In this document: piece after piece, positions 48,880-61,300 of the stretch
How positions within the stretch are numbered: the first letter of the stretch is position 1
How the letters are laid out: each line of letters opens with the position of its first letter
Assembly (NCBI RefSeq): GCF_945859705.1
Contig: NC_079136.1
Span: 114,821,028-114,885,027, forward strand
Length of the DNA: 64,000 nt
DNA from: Episyrphus balteatus
Taxonomy: Eukaryota; Arthropoda; Insecta; Diptera; Syrphidae
Reading direction: 5' to 3'
The notes under the pieces: model-generated
The model's input: only the letters and a program-made list of their open reading frames with translations
The model's database searches: none
What the model was told of the DNA's origin: nothing
Program-made: the position numbers and the translations under genes

Positions 48880-49605
48880 GATTACCTGCGACACGGTTGA
48901 GCTTCAGGCCAAACCGCTGAAGCGCTTTCCTTCAAATTTGGTTGTTAAAGGTTTTGGGATATTCCATAGAGGGGAAATCGGAATTTTCTTAGGATCAAAA
49001 TTATCGGTATTTTCCATATGACAACTAATAGAACAGGTTATTTTTTATCAAAATCATCTCTTACGATTTTGATTTAAAAAAAAATCACGAGTAGGTAGGT
49101 ACTTTAAACTAACTTAAGGTCCTTTTGAAATAAAAATAATATTTTTGTTACTGATATTAACGGTAAGTACCTGTCATGAAAGCGTTTTCTTGATTTTTGA
49201 CTGTCTCTTTTAACCGATTTCATTGAAATTTTTTAGTATCCCAAATTTAAAAATTAAGAAAAAGTTCTATAAATATAAATTTTGGATTTTTTCAAAAATA
49301 TTTCAAATTTTTTATTTTTCAAAAAATCAATTTTTTCGAAACGGACTAATGAATTTTTCTTGAAAATTTGTTTAAATACCTACGTGGAAAAGTAGTTTTT
49401 TCAAAACGACGCGGCATACCAAAATTTTTAAACATTAAACAAAAAAGCATTTTTTTTCAAAAAACGGGCCCAAGAATTTCTAAAAAAAAACTACAAAAAA
49501 ATGACATACTTCATTTGGAGATCAAAAACCATTTTAAAGGGTGTTTGTTTGTATGAATGATATAAAAATCTTCAACATTCTAGGCAACTATAACCTATGA
49601 GCAAG
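48880..49605 (+). mobile_element. Family A copy 5, diverged
   Basis: It holds the family A order at lower identity: GAGCTTCAGGCCAAACCGCTGAAGCG, TTGGTTGTTAAAGGTTTTGGG, ACCGGTATTTTCCATATGACA-like text, ATTAACGGTAAGTACCTGTCATG and finally TATGAGCAAGT. The terminal ACTTGC and 3' hairpin are not clear, so the limits are approximate. Confidence 0.5.
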
Positions 49606-51614
49606 TCCAAAGTAGTGTGTGTTTTTTCTTATTGATTTAATTTCATTAAATTATTTTGAAAGTTGCTGATTTTCAGCATTCAAACCGACATATTTTTCCG
49701 AGTTGTCATTGTTTTTAAATGATTCTTTTTCATTTTATGTTTTTTTTTTTTAAAGAAAATTGACCCTCCCAACTGAATATATGTATGAAGATAGAACCTC
49801 ATTTCTTGTATTAATCGGTCCAGCCATTCTAAAAAAAGACTGACATGACGGACGGACAAAATGAAGGAACGAACTGTTTTTGAGAAATATGTATGTACAG
49901 ATTTAGTATTTTTTTTTTTATTCTTAAAGTTCGTTTTTATAACCTATTCCTAGTTCCTACTCACCTTTAAATAAAAAATTGAAAGCTACTTATTTTTATA
50001 GAAAACTTAATTTCCGGAAAAATTTGTCTTGTGAATGGTCCAGTGTGTCTATTCTCTTCAAATTGCATAGGGGAATTTGACCGTATTTAGTTTTTTAAGC
50101 ATATGTATTTAGATCAACGTGAACTCAATACCTAGTTCATTTCCTTCTCCTCGAACTTAAAAAAAAATTAAGTATACGCCCAAGTGTACCCACACGTCGT
50201 TTTTTCTTGGCTAGCTTGTGAGTCCTACAACCTACTTAAAGCAATTGATATTTATTTATTACTTTCTGACGTAGGTAAGAGTCGTAATACACTTTTTGCT
50301 ACCAATAAAGCCTTACCTATTAAAACTAATTAAATCATCCTTCGATCACCACTTTACTTGCCACCACCCTTACTCCTAGAATTTTGTCCTTTTTCAATCA
50401 ATTTCCATTCTGTCCAATTCCATAGAAATTATAGACTTGAATAAATAATATCAAGTGATTGTAGTCTCTAAGTGAATACCCAATTAAACTGAATGGAAAT
50501 ATCATCCTAAATATTATTATGTATTTTCTCTCTATAACAATTCAAAAATTAATACAAAAAAAAAAAAAGAAGTGAATAAATGCATTTCCATTTTATATCC
50601 ATAACTCAGCCATGAAATTAAAAAATAACAAAATATAAAATCCAATATCACATTGATACTATCAGTAGCTATGAATTTTTTGTATTCATAATTATAACAA
50701 AAAAAAAAGAACTCACCGAAGAATCGACTATCCATCGAATACATTCAATAAACCAGAAATTGATCCATTTAATTTTCATGTTTGCCAAATGCATCATGCA
50801 TGACCCAACTCCAAATGAATAGACCACGCCGCACGCCACACGTACCTATTCAGAATTCAAAAAAGGACTAAAAAAAATAAAGAAAATCTACGCTCTCGTC
50901 GATATTTTATTCAAAATGCATATTAATGTATGTAGATGAGAGGTCATAAAAACCAAGTTTCCAATTATTTGCAATTAGTTCTATTATAGCTATTTTTAAC
51001 CTCTCCTCTTATACATACTCGTATACTATGTATCTGGATAGAGCATCCTTGTATAACATTGGCAAAAACCTATTCACACACAAAGTTCAATGCAAAATGT
51101 GAAAACACGATTTGAATCTGTGAGTCTATACAAATTGGCGCCTATTCAAATTCTAGTACATATTATCTTTTTTTTAATTTTCTTTTTTTATTTGAGGTGA
51201 AAACATGCCAAATGGCATTGACATCCGTTGGCGGTCTAACTACCCCTCACATATATAATTCGTCATATGGTTAGTTGGGGGCTTGGGGTTGGCGGCCATG
51301 TGAATGGAATACCATAAATGGAAAATTCTATTCGAAATCGTTTTTCCCTTCAATGATAATGGAGGGAGTTTATTTTTTTTTGTGTTATTTTTGAAAATTA
51401 CCCTCGAAATCGGTTTTCGTTGACAATTTCTATTCAACGAATGTCCACATGAAAAGGACACGCGTGTCCTTGGTTTGGAAAAATTTAAATGATAGTCAGG
51501 TTTTCAGGCGCGTATTTAGAAATTGATCAAAAGGGTATTGTGTTGATTCAATGAGTATTTTTTTTTTTGCAGATGTAAGTCCCCAGGAGGGTTGTAAAAA
51601 TATCAATTGAAAAA
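49606..51614. other. Intergenic, mostly unrecognised
   Basis: A piece at about 49800-49880 (GGTCCAGCCATTCT, GACGGACGGACAAA) resembles the GACGGACGGA words found in family A copies and may be another relic. The rest is AT-rich with no supported gene. Confidence 0.35.
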
Positions 51615-52870
51615 TCTTTGCTTCCGGGTACAAAGGGGTTATGTAAAAAAAATCGATTTTCGGATTTTTATTGGACTTTAGTCAGTTTTTTTTTCTCTTT
51701 CGTTTGGTCCTATCGCTATAGCTCTAGCATATCTCCTTCCGTTAGAAATGTCTCGGTACAAAGGGCTTAAGTCAAAAATTTTTAAATTTGTGCGATACTA
51801 AGGGCGTAAGTTGAACTAACTCCTTTGTTTTGGCATTAATTTTTAATATTAAATAAAAAAAATTATCCAAAGGCATTAATACAAGAGGAAGATAGAAAAC
51901 GAAAAGCCATTTTTCTACAGTATTATATTAGTTCAAAAAGAATTCTCACATTTGGTAACGCTGGTCAACAAAATTTAACTTTTTTTTTGCCACAAGAACC
52001 AAAATATACTTTTCTAGTAGTTTTTGTAGGTTTTGTGGTGGTTATTATAACAACATATATATTCTTCTTTCAAAAACTGATTAAATTTTCCCGAAAAACG
52101 AAGGCTAATATAATTTTTCTGATTATGGATTCGAGTTGAGCAACCCAAAAACCTTTAGAAAAGTATATTTTGATTCTTGTGGCAAAAAAAGTTTAATTTG
52201 GTTAGCCAGTGTTGTTTCTGATTCAAAGACCGCTACTTAAATTTTAAATATCTCGGGAAATAAAAGAGATATCGGAAAGATTTAAACATTTTTTGAAAGA
52301 ATAAAACTAGCTCTTATTGGCAACGTTACAAATTTATTCACAATTAATTACTCCACATAAAAACATAACCTCGAAAACAGCCAAAATTACGTTTTTTGAC
52401 ATTTTATAACGGTAATATTTCAAAAACGAAGGCCAATCAAACTTTTCTGTCTTCAGATTTGAGTTCAGCACATCAAACACTACTAGAAAAGTATATTTTG
52501 GTTCTTGTGGCAAAAACCTTGTTGACCAGTGTAATTAATCACATTGATATTTCCAACTTTTTTTATAAATTAAACTTTGTTATCAAGGTAAACATAGATT
52601 TTTCTTGACTTAACACCTTTGGACCAAGTTTATTTTTGAATACTAAATGGCTCTAAAGTGTTAAGTCAACAAAATTTTTTTTAAGAACGGTCATTTTCTG
52701 GTCAACAGCATATGGATAGGTATTAAAAAAGATCTTATAGATGATAGTTCTGCATCATTCTTTTTTCAAAATAATAATATTCTGATTTACAAACGAAAAT
52801 TGAAACTTCAATCTCATTTTCCTCAAAATTACCTTTTCTGACTTAACACTTTTGTACCCGGTGCCAAAGA
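51615..52870. mobile_element. 1.26-kb element with CCGGGTACAAA ends enclosing family C
   Basis: TCTTTGCTTCCGGGTACAAA (51615 on) and TTTGTACCCGGTGCCAAAGA (to 52870) are inverted with few mismatches. They are followed inward by GGGTTATGT and ACTTAACAC-type words. ACTTAACACCTTTGGACC at 52608-52626 repeats the right end motif. Family C (51961-52530) lies inside, presumably a later insertion. Confidence 0.6.
51961..52530. repeat. Family C copy, two right ends in series
   Basis: It starts CTGGTCAACAAAATTTAAC, has CAAGAACCAAAATATACTTTT, and reaches a first right end GTTAGCCAGTG (about 52204-52214). It then carries a second block GGTAATATTTCAAAAACGAAGG...TTTGGTTCTTGTGGCAAAAAC ending GTTGACCAG at 52529. 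The first segment is a foldback of itself. The 964-1217 and 3620-3790 loci show the same two parts. Confidence 0.6.
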
Positions 52871-55390
52871 AATATAAATGCATTTTAAATTTAAAAAAAA
52901 AAAACTATTTATTGCTAGTGAAAATATGTGCATTAAAAAAAATATTTACTACAAATAAAACATTTTCTGCATTGATAAAAATTCAATGCAAATATTTGCA
53001 TAAAATATTTTTTTAATATTCGTCGAATTTCTTACAATTTTGGCTATTTGACCATACATAAGCTATTTCAACTATAATATTGATCCAAATATTTTTCAGT
53101 TACCTACATTATTTTGCTTTTTAATTGAAAATTGTTTTATTTGCAATAAATATTTTTCTATGCAAATATTTTTCGGTTGCAATATAATTGTTTTTAATGC
53201 AATTTTTTTTTTCAGTTGCAATAACTGCATTAGTTTACAAAAAAATAAAAATTTTCTGAACAACAAGTGCCGTAATACTTTTCGTATAGATTTGAGCCTA
53301 GAAAACTCGAAAATTGTATTTAAAAAAATATTAATGGACAGATTTTCGAGATATGATTTTTCAAAGTTTTTTGTCGTTGTTTTTCCCAGCATCTAAGTAT
53401 GCTGGCTATATTTTGAGTAATAAAAGACTAATCTGAACAGAAAAAAATCGGCACCTAAGAGCTGAGTAAATAAGCAAGAAACACTAGAATAACTTTTCTG
53501 GGTCACTATAAATGTTTAAGTGCAATGTATTAAAACATTTAAAAAAAATCGATTTTTTGAATTAAATTTTTGCAAAAAAATCTTTATTAGGTACTGAAAG
53601 AAAAAATCAAAATCTTTCGAATCCTCATAGTTTTAAATTTTTCATGTTCTTTTTCACTTTCTGGCAAAGATAAGTTATAAGGGTATGACCATTTTTTCAA
53701 CGATCAATATTTTCGACTCTTTCTGTTACTTTTTGAATTTTTGTCTATAGCTTGAAAACAAAGCTGAATTTGAAGATTTTTAATAAGTAATTTTTGTGTA
53801 GATAATAAAATTTCCAATTGATATGTATCCTTTTAAAAATTTTTAAAATTTAAATATTTTAAAAAACTTAAGAAAAACTATTCAAAAAAGAGAAAAAAAA
53901 AAACAACATTTTTGATGTTTTTACTAAATGATCTATTTTTATCCTTTAAGCATTTATAGATAGTGAACATGTACAGGAGAAAAGAAACTACTTTATCTTT
54001 CAACTTAATGGTCACAAAAATTGAATACGGCAAAAATTGGATAAAATATGGACTTTCAAAATCTACTGTTTTACATGGCCAACACTTAATTGAGGTAATG
54101 AAATCCGTTCTTTTTGGTTTATGAAAATTAAATATGAAGTTGTTTATTTTTAAACTGCAAGTGTATGGTTACGTTAGCCTTGCAATAATCTCATTGAATT
54201 TAATAAAAAAAATTTTTTTGTTGAGGTGCTGTGTCGAGTATTTTTTTAAGCTTTTTGATAAAATATTTAATTTTTTTGCAACTTTATTACCCTTAACCTC
54301 CCACTGGAACCGAACATGCTCTACAACGACCGACGCGACGGGACTAGTTTCATGAATGCATGAATTCTGTTTCATTAAATTGTAAAAGTTTTCAATTTAA
54401 TTCATTTAATTAATCAATGTTTGTTAAATTAATTAATGAAGTCCGAAAACTTCCGTTTATTTGGTTTGTTGGTAAAAGTTCATCAATTAAATTTTCAAAA
54501 AAAGAAAAAATCTACTCAAAAGAGTTTGTTGGCCCAGAAAAAAAAAACAAGAAATCATCAACAGAATAGAAAACTCCAAAACTTTGGTGTCTGTCGAATA
54601 TGCTCTTGGTCTGCCACTTAAGGGTAATTGCTCACTTAATTAAGCAAGCTATAGGGGAGGCTGAGTGTGAACACAGTAACACAGAGGGGAAATATACAAG
54701 GGTGTAGAACAAAAACACAAAAAAAAAATAAATACAAGATGTCTGCATTGCTTCGACTTCGACGGTATTCGGAAATGTAATAAATTTCAAATACTTGAGG
54801 TATTTCTGAAGGTTGTGTTGCAGGTGAGAGAGGGATTTTGGGCTTTGTTCTGTTTTATGACGAACGTAGTACCTTAAAGGTGTAGAAAAAAATGTTTCCT
54901 AATTGTTCGCTTCGGAATGGATTCTTATTCCATTTTTTGTTTGTTCTTTTTTTTGTTCTTTTTGCTATGAAGACTGGAAAATGTAATTTATAGTTTGAAG
55001 GGGGTTTGTTTAAAGTGGAATGATGTTTTTTTTGTGTAACTTTTGTTTTATCTTAAATTTGAACAGATTTGCTTGTTGGTAGAGGAAAAAGCTTTGACGA
55101 AAAACAAAGGAGATATGCACCCTCAGGTGTTGGTTGAGTGAGTTAATTTCGTTAAATGAGGAAGGATAACTAGAAAAAAATAATGGAATAAATTAAGAAA
55201 TGTCTGGCGATAATTGGTAAAAGTGAAAAAAAAAACATACAGTAAAAAATACAAATTAGTGTCTACCAAAATAAACTTTTTTTTTTTTTAAATATTTTTT
55301 TAAGGTCTGAGGTGTGTACAATTACTACCCATAAATAACAAATTAACTTAATTCAAAGATGTTTCCCCCCCGGGAATAGTTTTTTGTTTT
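52871..55390. other. Intergenic; TGCAAATATTT cluster at 52915-53225, otherwise nothing recognised
   Basis: About eight imperfect TGCAAATATTTTT/AAATATTTGCA words fall between 52915 and 53225, one being a palindrome (TGCAAATATTTGCA at 52988-53001). Opposite-strand frames there are produced by it. The remainder to 55390 is AT-rich without a supported gene. Confidence 0.4.
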
Positions 55391-56926
55391 TTTTTTGAAG
55401 TGAAAACTTCTTTAGTATCGTAGTGATTTGAAACAAGATGAAACGAAAACGCGACACGACTTCAACTTGTAATAACTTTTTTGTTTTAATAGATAGATAA
55501 ATGAACTTTGCACTGTAGATAGGTAATTAAATAAAATATAATTGTACAAAAATTCAATTAATTTCATATTCAAAATTCTGAGATAACGGTACAAAGATGT
55601 TCTTTTTCTACACACGTTATATCTTTTGATCTAGTGCACACACAAATTTGATTTAACTTAAATACGCATGCTGATAACATAACCTTTTATTTGATATATC
55701 ACTCATAACGGTAGGTGCTCTACAAGTTACACAATCTTAAATTGAACAAAAAATTAATAATACCTCAAAACACCTGTGGAGATCTGTTGCCGATGACCAG
55801 CCACCAGTGTAGGAAGTACCGTTATCTCAGTTTGAAATATCGACATGGCTGGATATAAAATAAAATGCACGACTGGGTCGAACGTACTTGCTCTTGTAGT
55901 TCAAAGCATCTTTATCTTAAATATCTATTGGAAATTTAAGATTTTGTGAAGAAAAAAAAAATAAAAACAAAAAAAAATCGAAAGTTAAAAAAATTAAATT
56001 TTTGAAAAACTTTTTTTTTTTAATTTTTTTTTACATTTTACACTTCAATACCTATGATGTCTGTAAATTTTGAAAAAATTGACCTTTGCTTTGATGAAAT
56101 ATATGGACTTAAAAAACATGTCAATTTTTGAAAAACGGCAACGCCATATTTCCGCTCTTGGCATTTTTTGAGAAAAACTAAAAACGCAGTTTTGTTGGAA
56201 TCAATAAGAGTACTGCGCACACCAAATTTAAACGAAATCGTTATAGCCGTTTTCGAGAAATTTGAAATACCTCGAAAACGTTATATGGGAGATATGCGTT
56301 AAATTAAAAAATCATCTGTACCAAGTTTCAAGCAAATCCATCCACCCGTTTAGGCCCTAGCTCGATGTACAGATGGACGTACAGACGCACAGACGCACAG
56401 ACCGACGGACGGCATGACGAAAACCACTTTTTTGATCTTCTCCATCATCGTAATGTTGGTTTTGATTAAAACCTCGATTTTTTTTTTCTACACGAAACCA
56501 ATACTTGCCCTATAGAGCAAGTAAAAATCTTACTTTTTTTGTAGGCATGGTAGAAATATGATTGATACGTCATATAAAAAGTGAAATAAGCATTCAGATG
56601 ATATTTTATCATAGGTTGTCATTTAAAAAAATAGATTTAATGGGAGAAAAAAGATTGATTTTTGTACTTTTTTGATGAAAAAATTGATTGGGTTCAAAAA
56701 ATTCTAGCTCTTTTTGTAGATGTTGTATAGACATTGTCAATATAAATATTTTGAGCTGAAACAATAAGCTTTTGGGTGATATAAAATTTATTATAGTTGG
56801 GTGGATTTAAAGGTGATAGAATAAAAAAAGGTAGACTTTTTCGATTTTTTTTTTTTGCAAGAAAAATGATTTTTTAAGGTTTCACTTCTACCACGTGTGA
56901 ATTGCACACATGATTTTTTTTTTTTT
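55391..56926 (+). mobile_element. Family B copy 2, interrupted by a family A copy
   Basis: The left part (to about 55853) is nearly identical to 6316-6775. The right part (from about 56528) resumes with the matching GTTGTCATTTAAAAAAATAG, TTCTAGCTCTTTTTGTAGAT and final TTTCACTTCTACCACGTG. The insert is family A copy 6. The break falls in an AAAAAT-rich spot that copy 3 shows continuous. Confidence 0.82.
55854..56527 (-). mobile_element. Family A copy 6, nested in family B
   Basis: It reads in reverse from AAAATAAAATGCACGACTGG through CGTACTTGCTCTTGTAG, CGTTATAGCCGTTTTCGAG, ACCCGTTTAGGCCCTAGCTC and ACTTTTTTGATCTTCTCCAT to CCCTATAGAGCAAGTAAAAA. It is the cleanest short copy at about 670 bp. No target duplication is evident: sequence on either side joins in an A/T tract. 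Confidence 0.85.
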
Positions 56927-57270
56927 ATAGAAACAAAATTCATATTTTTTACCTACAAGGCATACTTTTACATATTTTTTATGTTCGTTTTGACTTTATT
57001 TTTTATCTAGCTATTTATGATTATGATTTGATCTAATTATGATTATGATTAAATTGCTTCACAGCTAATTCTAGTTACAAATCAAAAGATTTGATGGTCA
57101 CTGTGGTGTATACGTAACTTTATTTTTCTCTATAATTTAACTGTTGATATTAAATATTTGTCACTGATCAATTATTTGGACCGATTGAGTTTTTATGATA
57201 ATTTTCTTATCATTGTTTCATTGTGCAAAATTTAAAAATTCACTACTAACCTCACTTACAATTTTGTTTC

Positions 57271-57315
57271 TATAATGCTTTACAGAAGCAACAATTGCAT
57301 CTGTAAAGCTTTATA
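57271..57315. repeat. 15-bp stem-loop (TATAATGCTTTACAG)
   Basis: Arms at 57271-57285 and 57301-57315, one mismatch, 15-base loop. Flanks TTTGTTTC and GAACCAAAA extend the pairing. TTTGTCGGGAA follows, as at 7432-7476. Confidence 0.6.
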
Positions 57316-57824
57316 GAACCAAAATTGTTTGTCGGGAAGTCTGATGTAAGCTAGTATTAAAATCTTTTTATTTGCTCGCCTGTAAAGCTTTTTCTTTGAA
57401 TTTTCTCAGAAAAGTTCACCTTTTTCAGAATATTTAAAGACTAAACAAATACACACACAGAAATTTCAATTTAACATCACTCCGTACCTTCTTCAAGAAA
57501 TGGAGAGGAGTTATCATTGAAAATAAAAAAAAACATGTCTCCCAACTATTATGGATGCTTCGCTGAGCTACCACCACAATACATTCGATTCTTATGTAAA
57601 TTGTTTTACTTTTCTTCTTCTTCGTTTGTTTTCATCTTATTTTATTCGAGAAGATAAATGTGTGTATGCTATGGGGTCTATAAAAAGATTGAGCAGTGCT
57701 GGATTAAAGAAAACAAGCAAGTGGGAAACAAGTATCAAGTATATTTTTTTAAATTAATAGGTAACGAATAGAAACCTTCTTTATCTTACGATTTTAAAAC
57801 AACAAAGAAAGATATTATATTTCT

Positions 57825-57855
57825 TTTACTTTACTTTACTTTACTTTACTTTACT
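57825..57855. repeat. (TTTAC)6 microsatellite
   Basis: About six pure TTTAC units sit 10 bp before the CCTTA-based satellite, suggesting related slippage. Confidence 0.9.
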
Positions 57856-57865
57856 GGATTTAAAG

Positions 57866-58388
57866 CTTACCTTAACCTTACCTTACCTTAACCTTACCTT
57901 AACCTTACCTTAACCTTACCTTAACCTTACCTTAACCTTACCTTAACCTTACCTTAACCTTACCTTAACCTTACCTTAACCTTACCTTAACCTTACCTTA
58001 ACCTTACCTTAACCTTACCTTAACCTTACCTTAACCTTACCTTAACCTTACCTTAACCTTACCTTAACCTTAACCTTACCTTAACCTTACCTTAACCTTA
58101 CCTTACCCTTACCTTAACCTTACCTTAACCTTACCTTAACCTTACCTTAACCTTACCTTAACCTTACCTTAACCTTACCTTAACCTTACCTTAACCTTAC
58201 CTTAACCTTACCTTAACCTTACCTTAACCTTACCTTAACCTTACCTTAACCTTAACCTTAACCTTAACCTTAACCTTAACCTTAACCTTAACCTTAACCT
58301 TAACCTTAACCTTAACCTTAACCTTAACCTTAACCTTAACCTTAACCTTAACCTTAACCTTAACCTTACCTTAACCCTACCTTACCTT
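57866..58388. repeat. 523-bp satellite: (CCTTACCTTAA)n then (CCTTAA)n
   Basis: The array is mainly an 11-bp unit CCTTACCTTAA (a CCTTA plus a CCTTAA). It changes to about 20 pure CCTTAA hexamers at roughly 58245-58366, then returns briefly to the 11-mer before decaying at CCTTGCCGC. Units are nearly perfect throughout, so it is young. The complement reads TTAAGGTAAGG / TTAAGG. Confidence 0.97.
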
Positions 58389-61300
58389 GCCGCATATTTG
58401 TTTCTTTATTTGTAAAACCGGCACTGGTTTGTGTGGTATGCGATATACACCGCAACCCTTTTTCTATGACTGCTATTTGTATGGTACACTCACCCTCCAC
58501 GTGGGTTATTTGAGGTTGCGTATATAGGCGCATTAGTGGACATAAAAGCAATTTCAAGGATTCTTTTCCATCGAATATAGGATTCCTTTTCATTCTGTTT
58601 AGTTGTTTTTCTTGTTTTTTTTTTTATTATTTTTTTTTTATTTCTACCCATTTTTACGCAAAGCAATTGAAAGAATTCCACATCTTTGTGGCACTCTTGG
58701 GTGCTGCTTTGCTGGTTGTGCTCAATATAATTTTATTGCACTCTCATATGTGTGTATATAGAGGAGGGGAATATAGGTTGAGGACTATGATGTGGTTTTG
58801 TATGAATAGGCAACATAGGCAGCGATGCGTTGCGGTTTATTGAATATATTCCTTCCGCTTCATCCTTTTATGAGGGACTATCATTTTTAACTTGCAATCT
58901 AGGTGCTTTAAGGGTAAGTTCACATTTTGTCAACAAAAAAAAAAAAAATCGTTTGCTGAAAAAATACTGACAAAAAAGAGATAAGGTTGGCATAGCGAAC
59001 TGTCACCCTTAAGCACAAGTTCAAACAACTCTGGTGATGGACTTTATTTTTTGCGGTTCTGGTAAAGGATTCTATTTTTCTATTTTATTTTTAGTGCACA
59101 AACGACGACTTTATTCGTTTTTCTATATTTGCAATGAGCTTAGAGTGAGGTACGTTTGAAGGTGGTGGTGGGAGAAAGGGAAGGTTCTTTTTTATTTATT
59201 TTATTTTATGACATTTCAACTAAACGAATCCTTTCAATCCTGCGTGTAGTTCGATGGTACTTTAAGCAAACATACACACTCACATCGAAGAATAAAATAA
59301 AAATCATGACATTGACTTTATGGATCAAAAGAGTTTGATTCATTTCTTATTTTTCTTTTATTTAAACCAAAAAAGGGAGTTTTTTTTATTAAAAAAAGAA
59401 AATCATAGATATTTTTGGGAAATTTAAGGATATTTTTTTGTTTAAAATTTAAATTTTAAATATAATAAATCGAATTAGATCAGCATGATGTCGTGTAATG
59501 CAATTTTATATGGGAAATTTTATTAAAATATGAGAACTTGGTTTGTTTATAGGATGAAAATTGAAATATTCCATGCTGTGTCCTGTGGCAAGGATAGCCA
59601 ACGTAACGAAATTAATTGCTTGCCAAGAGGACCAAAATTCCTGATGGAATCACGATGTGATATAGGAAGGGTCAAGAGTTGTATTGAATTGAATGTGTGC
59701 GTGTATGTTTTTGACATTTTATTACAAAATTTAGCAAAACATTCTCTTTGACAAAATAATATTTTGGAAATGATATAGAAAATAAATTCAATGGATGTGT
59801 GCATGTAGTTTAATTTTCAATGCTACTTAGGGATATGATGATATAGCGACAAACATTAAATAGCAAATTTTAATGAGATTTATCGTGCTTGAAGAGAATT
59901 ATATTTGATTTGGATTTACAAATCATAATTTTGTTCATTTATTGAATTTATGCATTTTTGGTTAAGATTATTTATTTATTTATTTATTTACCTACTAACT
60001 TTTGCTACATTCACGACCGTATTTTTTTTTTTATAGCATATTACTGGATCTGTCCAATTAACACAGCACTTTTCAATACTCATTCCAGGGAAAAAAATTA
60101 CAAACATATTTTTTTTAGATTTTAGAAAAAAATAGCTTGGTCTAAAAAAGTTTTGGTTTAATGTAAATTAATGTAAAAATAACACAAATTTTTATTGAGG
60201 ATTTTCGAGAAAAAACCAAGGTTGCTGAATTATTTGCAATCGAAATTTTTGGCGAAAAAAAATCATATTCAATTATTTCCTCCAAATCCATCGAGCGATA
60301 CATCAAAAGAAAGGTCTCTTTAAACTCTATTTATAACTGATAGCAAAAAGTTTCTTGAATTTCTGAAAGAGTAGGTACTGACACTATCTTTCGAGTACTG
60401 GTTCAAATGCCTATATTTTCATTATTCCTTGAGGTTTTCTAGTCCTCTAATAATTCTAAATTGAACCCAAGTTTTACAACAAAGCAAGTAAATATATGTT
60501 TTGATTACTTTTGCATTCAATCCTCGAAAAGACTTAAAGCAAAAGGGCATAAAATAAAAGTCAACATATCTCTAATTAACACCCTTATTTTCATGCCCAA
60601 AAGTTTTTAGCCTAAAATCTCAAATGTCTGCTAGAACGTGTGTCCATATGTAACAAGGACACAACTAGAAAAAATTACTAATTAGATAAAACAACTAATT
60701 AGATTATTTTCACACCGTCATGCGTTGTTGCTATGCCTACCCATAAACTTACAATAAGCTCTATAGTAATTCTATGAGATCATGCCCAAGGCTGTAAAGC
60801 ACACAAATTAGGAATTCTAATGACAACCTGATAAGTGGAGTGTTTGTTTTTCAAACACATGTTTTTTTTTGTTTTCCCTGTGGAAAAATTTGCTCACGTT
60901 TACCAGGACAACATAAAGAATTAGCCAATAGACTATTTGATGAAATTGTTCTCGGGTAATTTATATTGCTCAATCTGAAAGTATTTCAGAGATTTAAGAA
61001 TTGATATATACATGAGTGTTTTTTTTACTGAGTGTCAAACTTCCATACACAATCTTCTCAAGGAACTAAAAATGCAATATTTTGAATTTAAGTATATCCC
61101 ACTTCTGAAATTTGTAATAATCGAATTTTTACATCTTTATCTGGCATAATTGATGATAATAAAAATGCAAATAGCTTGCAAAAAGATTCTTTTTCCATAC
61201 ATGGATGTTGTGGAATAAAACGGTACAAGTTGCACGAACCCGGATAGTAAACAAGACATGAATTTACCCTTTAAAGTCTTATTGCATCGGAGAAAAAAAT

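Noticed and set aside
57866..58388. CRISPR array
   Set aside because: It is a contiguous tandem of 6-11 bp units without spacers, in a eukaryotic genome.
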